From the NCBI RefSeq assembly GCF_020180945.1, contig NZ_JAIPUL010000001.1, forward strand, positions 310,001 to 374,000: a stretch of 64,000 bases of DNA. Direction: 5' to 3'. Shown here piece by piece: positions 59,256 through 64,000 of the stretch. Under the pieces are notes generated by a model. The model was not told the origin of the DNA. It did not search any database and worked only from the letters and a program-made list of their open reading frames with translations. The stretch is from Lacticaseibacillus kribbianus (GTDB lineage: Bacteria > Bacillota > Bacilli > Lactobacillales > Lactobacillaceae). A program made the translations under genes and the position numbers. Every line of letters starts with the position of its first letter. The first letter of the stretch is position 1.

Positions 59256-60425
59256 ATGGCAGACATTGGGACCCTGGCGCTAATTCTCTTGGTGACGCTT
59301 TTGCTCGGCCAGCTCAGCCTGAAGGTCGGCATCCCGGCCGTCATCGGGCAGCTGGCCGCGGGGCTGATCCTCGGCCCCGCCGCGCTGGCGTGGGTGCGCC
59401 CGACCACCAGCGTGGCGACCTTTGCCGAAATCGGCGTGATCGTGCTGATGTTCATCGCCGGGCTCGAGTCCGACCTGACGATGCTGAAGCGCTACCTGCG
59501 CCCCGGCATCCTGGTCGCGGTGATCGGGGTGGTCGTGCCCGTGGCGGTGATCTACGCCTTTTCCGTGCTCTGGGGCTTCTCACTGGTCGCCGCGGTGTTT
59601 CTGGGCATCACCTTCGCCGCGACGTCCGTGTCGATCTCTGTCGAGGTGCTCAAGGAGCTCGGGGCGCTTGACGGCCGCAGTGGCGCGACGATTCTCGGCG
59701 CGGCGGTGGTCGACGACATCCTGACGGTCATCGTGCTGAGCGTGGCGGTGGCGACCTTCGGCGAGGGCGAAAGCGTCTCGACCTGGCCGCTCTGGGTAAC
59801 GCTGCTCCTGCAGGTCGCGTACTTCGGCGTGATCTACCTGGTGGTGCGGTGGCTTGCGCCCTACGTGATGCACCTGGGCGAGCGGCTGATGCCGACCGCC
59901 AGCGTCACCATCACCAGCCTGCTGTTGTGCCTCGGCCTGTCCTACCTGGCCGACGTGTTCGGACTGTCGGCCGTGATTGGCGCCTTTTTCGCCGGCATCG
60001 CGGTGGGGCAGACGCCTTACCGCCAGACAGTCGACCGAAGCCTCGAGGCGATCGGCTATGCGGTGTTCATCCCCGTCTTCTTCGTCTCGATCGGGCTGAA
60101 CATGCGCCTGGACGGGCTGGCGCAGGACGCGTGGTTCATCGTCTTACTGACCGCCTTGGCGATTGTGACCAAGTGGGTGGGCTGCGGTGTCGGCGCCCGG
60201 CTGGCCGGCCTGAGCTGGGCCGACGCCAACGTGGTCGGCGCGGGGATGGTGTCGCGCGGTGAGATGGCGCTGATTGTGGCGCAGATCGGCTTTGACGCCC
60301 ACCTGCTGCACCGCGACTTCTACTCGGCGGTCATCCTGGTGATCATCCTGACCACCCTGATCGCCCCCTTCATCTTAAAATGGTCCCTGCAGCGACTGCC
60401 TGGGCAAAAGGAGAACGACTCATGA
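59256..60425 (+). CDS. Cation:proton antiporter (CPA2/NapA-like)
   Basis: A 389-residue membrane protein with about 12 helices. GIPAVIGQLAAGLILGPAAL near the start and AAVVDDILTVIVLS (Asp-Asp pair near residues 153-154, the ion-binding pair in NapA/NhaA-type antiporters) are seen. It exchanges Na+ or K+ for H+ and serves pH and salt balance. TAAGGAGG lies before the ATG. It overlaps the following HAD gene by 4 bp. Confidence 0.9.
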   Translation: MADIGTLALILLVTLLLGQLSLKVGIPAVIGQLAAGLILGPAALAWVRPTTSVATFAEIGVIVLMFIAGLESDLTMLKRYLRPGILVAVIGVVVPVAVIYAFSVLWGFSLVAAVFLGITFAATSVSISVEVLKELGALDGRSGATILGAAVVDDILTVIVLSVAVATFGEGESVSTWPLWVTLLLQVAYFGVIYLVVRWLAPYVMHLGERLMPTASVTITSLLLCLGLSYLADVFGLSAVIGAFFAGIAVGQTPYRQTVDRSLEAIGYAVFIPVFFVSIGLNMRLDGLAQDAWFIVLLTALAIVTKWVGCGVGARLAGLSWADANVVGAGMVSRGEMALIVAQIGFDAHLLHRDFYSAVILVIILTTLIAPFILKWSLQRLPGQKENDS

Positions 60426-61078
60426 AGCACTTATTCTTTGATTTTGACGGCACCATCGCGGACTCGCAGCGCGGCATCGTCGACGGCATCCACCACATGA
60501 TTGAGGCCTCGGGGCTGGCGCCCTTGGACGAGGCCACTTACCTGACCTTCATCGGCCCGTCTCTGACCCAGAGCTTGCACCGCTACTACCCGGACCTCGG
60601 CGACGCCGCGGTGCGCGCGGCGATTCGCCACTACCAGGATTTTTACCTGGATGAGGGCATCTTCGAGCTCGAGGTGTACCCGGGCGTGACCACGGCGCTT
60701 GCCGACCTGCGCGAGGCGGGCTACCAGATCAACATCGCCTCGGCCAAGCCGGAGCCGATGCTGGCCAAGATCCTGCCGCACTTCGACCTGAGCGACTACT
60801 TCGACGGCGTGTACGGCGCGACCATCGACGAAAGCATTCGCAGCACCAAGGCCGCGGTCTTGGCCTACGCGCTGGAGAACGCCGAGGCGCTGCCGGAAGA
60901 CAGCCTGATGATCGGCGACCGCGACAACGACATGCTGGGCGGCGCGCAAAACGGCACCAAGACCCTCGGGGTGCTGTACGGCTTCGGCGACGCGGCCGAG
61001 CTGATGAACGCCGGCGCCGACGCCGTGATCGAGCGGCCCGACGAGCTGCCCGGTGGGGTGCACAAGCTGCTGGGGTGA
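60422..61078 (+). CDS. HAD-superfamily phosphatase (Gph-like)
   Basis: A 218-residue enzyme with FDFDGTIADS (motif I), NIASAKPEP (motif II, Ser and Lys) and MIGDRDNDMLGGAQNG (motif IV). The helical cap region is of the phosphoglycolate phosphatase type. The ATG overlaps the antiporter stop codon, with AAGGAG before it. The substrate is unknown. Confidence 0.9.
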   Translation: MKHLFFDFDGTIADSQRGIVDGIHHMIEASGLAPLDEATYLTFIGPSLTQSLHRYYPDLGDAAVRAAIRHYQDFYLDEGIFELEVYPGVTTALADLREAGYQINIASAKPEPMLAKILPHFDLSDYFDGVYGATIDESIRSTKAAVLAYALENAEALPEDSLMIGDRDNDMLGGAQNGTKTLGVLYGFGDAAELMNAGADAVIERPDELPGGVHKLLG

Positions 61079-61198
61079 GCCGCGCGTGCGGTGGGCGCCG
61101 GAATCCCGAGCGGCCCCGGAGCAAACCGCAGCGGCAGACGTTCGGACCTGCTGAAAAAGCAGGCCAGCGAAGTTTTCAACCTCACGAAACGGGCAACC

Positions 61199-61245
61199 AA
61201 GCGCCGGTTTTCCCACTCTGTACGGTGGGGGAGCCGGCGCTTTTT
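61199..61245 (+). terminator. Terminator of the acetyltransferase-antiporter-HAD operon
   Basis: The stem AAGCGCCGG/CCGGCGCTT (61199-61207 with 61234-61242), with an inner CCCAC/GTGGG, is followed by T. It lies 120 bp behind the stop codon; a small CCTGCT/AGCAGG hairpin lies near 61147. Confidence 0.85.
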
Positions 61246-61284
61246 GGCGTAAAATGGGTTACACTGGGTTCAGGAGGTGAGCAC

Positions 61285-61740
61285 ATGGGATACGTTGAGG
61301 ACCTGCGCGAGGTGGTGGGCCAGCGACCGGTGATTCTGTGCGGCAGCTGCGGCGTGCTGGTCGATCCGACCGGGCGCATCCTGCTGCAGCAGCGCAACGA
61401 GCCGGCCAAGCGCTGGGGGCTGGTCGGTGGCCTGATGGAGCTCGGCGAGTCGACCGAAGCGGTGCTGGTGCGCGAGGCGCAAGAGGAATGCGGCATCGCG
61501 CTGGATCCGGCCGCTTTCGAGCTGCTCGGGGTGTACTCGGGCGACCACCTGAGCACCGCCCCGAACGGCGATCAGTTCTACGGCGTCACGGTCGCCTACG
61601 CGGTGCGGGGCGTGACCCAGCAGCCGCGGCTGGCGGATGCGGAGAGCCTGCGCTTCGGCTGGTTCGCGCCGGATGATCTGCCGGCCAACATGGTGGCGCG
61701 CTACCGCCGGGTGATCGAGGATTACCATGCGCGCGGCTGA
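61285..61740 (+). CDS. Nudix hydrolase
   Basis: A 151-residue pyrophosphohydrolase. The Nudix box GGLMELGESTEAVLVREAQE then ECGI is complete. The N-terminal zinc-ribbon-like segment is missing, as in MutT/NUDIX proteins of about 150 residues. The substrate is a nucleoside diphosphate derivative of unknown type. The ATG at 61285 follows AGGAGGTGAG. It overlaps the next gene by 14 bp. Confidence 0.92.
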   Translation: MGYVEDLREVVGQRPVILCGSCGVLVDPTGRILLQQRNEPAKRWGLVGGLMELGESTEAVLVREAQEECGIALDPAAFELLGVYSGDHLSTAPNGDQFYGVTVAYAVRGVTQQPRLADAESLRFGWFAPDDLPANMVARYRRVIEDYHARG

Positions 61741-62530
61741 GCGCGCCGGCTTCAGCGGCCCGGCGCTGATCGACGCGGTGGTTGCAACGGCGCGCCGGAC
61801 GATTGGCCCGGCGCTGGTCGGGGTCTACCTGCACGGCTCCTGGTGCCTCGGCGGCTTCGACCCGCGCGTGTCCGACCTGGATTACGTGATGGTCGTGCAG
61901 CACGGGCTCACCCAGGCGCAAAAGCGCGCGCTGATGGCCGCCACCATGCAAGACGTCTGGCCGCTGGCGCCGGTCAAGGGGCTGGAGTTTCACGTGCTGA
62001 CGGCGGACGCGGCCCGGGATTTTCACCATCCCTGCCGCTTCGACCTGCACTTCTCGCCGCTGCATGAGGCGGCGTACCGCCGCGACCCGGCGGCGTTCGT
62101 CGCGGGGATGCACGGCACGGACCCCGACCTCGCCGCGCACCTGACCGTGCTGCGTTCGGCCGGGCAGTGCGCGTGGGGCCAGGCGATTGCGGCCACCTTC
62201 GGCCCGGTGCCGGTGGCCGACTACTGGGCCAGCGTGATGGGAGACGTCGGCGATGCGCCCGCGGCCATCGCCGGCGCGCCTGTGTACACGACGCTGAACC
62301 TCTGCCGCACGCTGGCCTTTGCCCGCACCGGTTCGGTGATGGGCAAGACGGCCGGCGGCGCGTGGGCCGCGGTCAGCCTGCCGCAGTGGCAAGACGTGGT
62401 GGCCGCGGCGCTTGCGGGCTACCGCGGCCAGACGGTGCCACCGGTGGCACGCGGGCGGCTGGTTGCCTTCGCCGAGTTCGCGCTGGCGCGGCTTGCGGCG
62501 GGTCCGGGGCAAAATCGGTCCCGGGACTGA
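61727..62530 (+). CDS. Nucleotidyltransferase of the aminoglycoside adenylyltransferase (AadA/DUF4111) type
   Basis: A 267-residue protein with the polymerase-beta-type site GVYLHGSWCLGGFDPRVSDL followed by D (about residues 31-51): the G-S and D-x-D pattern binds Mg-ATP. The C-terminal helical domain has the LNLCRTLAFARTGSVMGKTA stretch of AadA-like enzymes. It transfers AMP to a hydroxyl group; a drug target is possible but unproven. The start lies inside the end of the Nudix gene, so the two are coupled. Confidence 0.88.
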   Translation: MRAAERAGFSGPALIDAVVATARRTIGPALVGVYLHGSWCLGGFDPRVSDLDYVMVVQHGLTQAQKRALMAATMQDVWPLAPVKGLEFHVLTADAARDFHHPCRFDLHFSPLHEAAYRRDPAAFVAGMHGTDPDLAAHLTVLRSAGQCAWGQAIAATFGPVPVADYWASVMGDVGDAPAAIAGAPVYTTLNLCRTLAFARTGSVMGKTAGGAWAAVSLPQWQDVVAAALAGYRGQTVPPVARGRLVAFAEFALARLAAGPGQNRSRD

Positions 62531-62593
62531 CGCCGCGGCGCGAAAAAGCGCTTACCATAACGATGTTCGAATAAGGCCAAAGGAGGCGGCGTT

Positions 62594-62797
62594 ATGGGAA
62601 TCTGGGCATGGGTCATCGGCACGGTGCTGATTGCACTGGGGCTGGTTCAGGCAGGCCTGACGTGGCACGGGTTTCGCCACGTGCAAACCGCCGGCGGGGC
62701 GGAAACCTCGCCGTTCATCATGGGTAGCTTCGGCTCCAGCGTGTTCATCGCGGTGGTGCTGATCCTCGCGGGCATTGGGACCTACGCGTTCCACTAG
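62594..62797 (+). CDS. Small membrane protein, 67 residues
   Basis: The ATG at 62594 follows AAAGGAGG. Two hydrophobic helices (residues 4-24 and 44-64) are joined by a polar loop (FRHVQTAGGAETSPF). It is not recognised. It has a terminator shared with the convergent surface-protein gene. Confidence 0.7.
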   Translation: MGIWAWVIGTVLIALGLVQAGLTWHGFRHVQTAGGAETSPFIMGSFGSSVFIAVVLILAGIGTYAFH

Positions 62798-62802
62798 CCC
62801 CG

Positions 62803-62854
62803 ACAAACAAGCTCCCGGTTCGTCGCGTCTGCGGTGAGCCGGGAGCTTCTTTGT
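62803..62854. terminator. Bidirectional terminator
   Basis: ACAAA-C-AAGCTCCCGGTTC (62803-62821) pairs with GAGCCGGGAGCTT-C-TTTGT (62836-62854). It lies between the small membrane protein and the LPXTG protein gene. Confidence 0.8.
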
Positions 62855-62873
62855 GACCGGGAAAAACGTGGGG

Positions 62874-64000
62874 CTAGCGAACCTCGCGGCGCTTGCTGGT
62901 GGCACCGAGGGCGAACAGGCTGCCCAGGGCGACGAGGCCCAGCGCGGCCATGCTGCGGTTGTCGGCGTTGCCGGTCTGCGGCAGGGCGGCCGCCTGGGTC
63001 GCCTTGGCGGTCGGCGCGGTCGGGGTCTTGGCCGCGGCCTTCACCGGCGTGGTGGCCGGCGTGGTCCCGGTGTTGGCCAACGGCGTCGTCTTAGGCTGAC
63101 GGTTGTCGTAGTAGGCCGCGGCGGTGACGGCCACGCCTTCGGGCACCTGGGTGCGAACGCGGGGCCCGTCGTCGAGTTGGGAGTGTGAGAAGTCGTAGTA
63201 GTCGGCCGAATCAACGGAGACGGCGTCCGTCGCTTGGGTGCGGACGCGTGGGCCGTCGTCGAGCTGGGAGCGTGAGAAGTCGTAGTAGTCGGCCGGATCA
63301 ACGGAGACGGCGTCCGTCGCCTGGGTGCGAACGCGCGGTCCGTCGTCGAGCTGGGAGCGTGAGAAGTCGTAGTAGTCGGCCGGATCAACGGAGACGGCGT
63401 CCGTCGCCTGGGTGCGAACGCGCGGTCCGTCGTCGAGCTGCGACTGTGAGAAGTCGTAGTAGTCGGCCGCATCAACGGTGACGGCATTCGTCGCCTGGGT
63501 GCGAACGCGTGGTCCGTCGTCGAGCTGCGACTGTGAGAAATCGTAGTAGTCGGCCGGATCAACGGAGACGGCATCGGTCGCTTGGGTGCGGACGCGCGGT
63601 CCGTCGTCGAGCTGGGAGTGTGAGAAGTCGTAGTAGTCGGCCGCATCGACGGCGACGGCATCCGTCGCCTGGGTGCGGACGCGCGGTCCGTCGTCGAGCT
63701 GGGACTGTGAGAAGTCGTAGTAGTCGGCCGCATCGACGGACACGGCGGCCGGCGAGCTGGCGCGGCTGAGTGCCGAAAGCTTGGTGTACGTGACGGTCGC
63801 GTGCTGAATCGCGTGCGACGCGCCGTCAAGCGTCGCCGTCAGCGGGCCGTGATCCTGGGTGTAGCCCGCAATCAGCGGCGCCGGCAGGGCGACGACCTGG
63901 CCGGTGACGCCGTTGACTACCTGGTCCTCGGCGAGCTTGTTTCCGGCCGCGTCCTGGAAGCTGACCACCAGCGTCTGTTCGCCCGGCCGGTAGTCGATGG
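62874..64000 (-). CDS. LPXTG-anchored MucBP-type surface protein, 3' part
   Basis: The minus-strand frame is open to the window edge, so the 5' part is missing. The visible 375 or so residues are: a MucBP-like module (YRPGEQTLVVSFQDAAGNKL to ATVTYTKL), seven 29-residue repeats of the type YYDFSQSQLDDGPRVRTQ, a Thr/Ala/Pro-rich stretch, the sortase signal LPQTG, a hydrophobic helix and the basic end SKRREVR. It is covalently fixed to the cell wall by sortase. MucBP modules bind mucus in lactobacilli. Confidence 0.92.
   Translation of the reverse strand, partial: IDYRPGEQTLVVSFQDAAGNKLAEDQVVNGVTGQVVALPAPLIAGYTQDHGPLTATLDGASHAIQHATVTYTKLSALSRASSPAAVSVDAADYYDFSQSQLDDGPRVRTQATDAVAVDAADYYDFSHSQLDDGPRVRTQATDAVSVDPADYYDFSQSQLDDGPRVRTQATNAVTVDAADYYDFSQSQLDDGPRVRTQATDAVSVDPADYYDFSRSQLDDGPRVRTQATDAVSVDPADYYDFSRSQLDDGPRVRTQATDAVSVDSADYYDFSHSQLDDGPRVRTQVPEGVAVTAAAYYDNRQPKTTPLANTGTTPATTPVKAAAKTPTAPTAKATQAAALPQTGNADNRSMAALGLVALGSLFALGATSKRREVR
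63138..63746 (-). repeat. Seven tandem 87-bp repeats in the surface-protein gene
   Basis: Seven units of exactly 87 bp (29 codons) follow each other without spacer. They differ at few positions, mainly the third residue of FSQSQ/FSHSQ/FSRSQ and of VDAADYY/VDPADYY/VDSADYY. An eighth, decayed unit (VTAAAYYDNRQP) follows. Such repeats change number easily by recombination. Confidence 0.93.

Noticed and set aside
63138-63746. CRISPR-like array of 87-bp repeats
   Set aside because: The repeats are contiguous, in frame and code for near-identical 29-residue units of an LPXTG protein; there are no spacers.

Overview
The window looks like a chromosomal segment of an unusually GC-rich member of the Lactobacillaceae. 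The gene content points there: a PTS IIC permease of the lactose/cellobiose family, two SstT-type symporters, anaerobic NrdD, a YkpA/YbiT-like ABC-F protein, an SdpRI-like pair, a proline iminopeptidase, and a MucBP/LPXTG surface protein. Most genes have strong Shine-Dalgarno sequences (GGAGG or AAGGAG) and several start with GTG or TTG. Third codon positions are almost all G or C. The species cannot be named from the sequence alone.

Layout. 1-10.2 kb: SIS-domain regulator (cut by the window edge), PTS permease and a small membrane protein, rpiA, an acetyltransferase, a two-gene heterodimeric ABC exporter, and two tandem sstT paralogues. 10.2-18.7 kb: an amino-acid permease, a cold-shock gene with a long leader, an FMN reductase, a TetR regulator divergent from a MacB/FtsX-type ABC pair, and a GH29 fucosidase broken by one stop codon. 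19-30 kb: aldo/keto reductase, Fe-alcohol dehydrogenase, an AIM24-like protein, a flavin oxidoreductase, an SdpI/SdpR-like pair, a three-gene transport operon resembling yxlEFG, a dxs-like gene, and a PadR regulator with its membrane partner. 30-43 kb: a candidate noncoding transcription unit, ABC-F ATPase, HAD phosphatase, sbcDC, small unknown genes, a mutY lacking iron-sulfur cysteines with co-transcribed genes, and a ThiD/PdxK kinase. 43-53 kb: two overlapping unknown genes, an MFS transporter, two tRNA-Ala genes, nrdD with NrdR-like boxes, and an amino-acid ABC importer. 53-64 kb: a P-type ATPase, proline iminopeptidase, a His/Cys-rich membrane protein, an operon of acetyltransferases, antiporter and HAD phosphatase, a Nudix/nucleotidyltransferase pair, and the 3' part of a repeat-rich LPXTG adhesin.

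The most striking feature lies between the genes. A family of GC-rich, long-palindromic repeats (unit about 123-126 bp, often two or three in head-to-tail tandem) occurs in at least eight intergenic spots and never clearly inside an intact gene. The arms of the palindrome differ strongly from copy to copy but stay complementary, while the apical loop (GCACTT) and outer flanks are conserved. A second family with two copies (about 43.1 and 50.6 kb) behaves the same way. A transcription unit of about 0.42 kb at 30.04-30.49 kb has its own promoter and a 21-bp terminator-like hairpin but no convincing reading frame.

Most genes are in short operons closed by hairpin terminators, many of them bidirectional between convergent genes. 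Several regulators sit next to their targets with a palindrome over the promoter: RpiR-type at 0.65 kb, TetR at 14.2 kb, PadR at 29.7 kb and NrdR-like at 47.8 kb. All functions are read from motifs and context; no database search was made.
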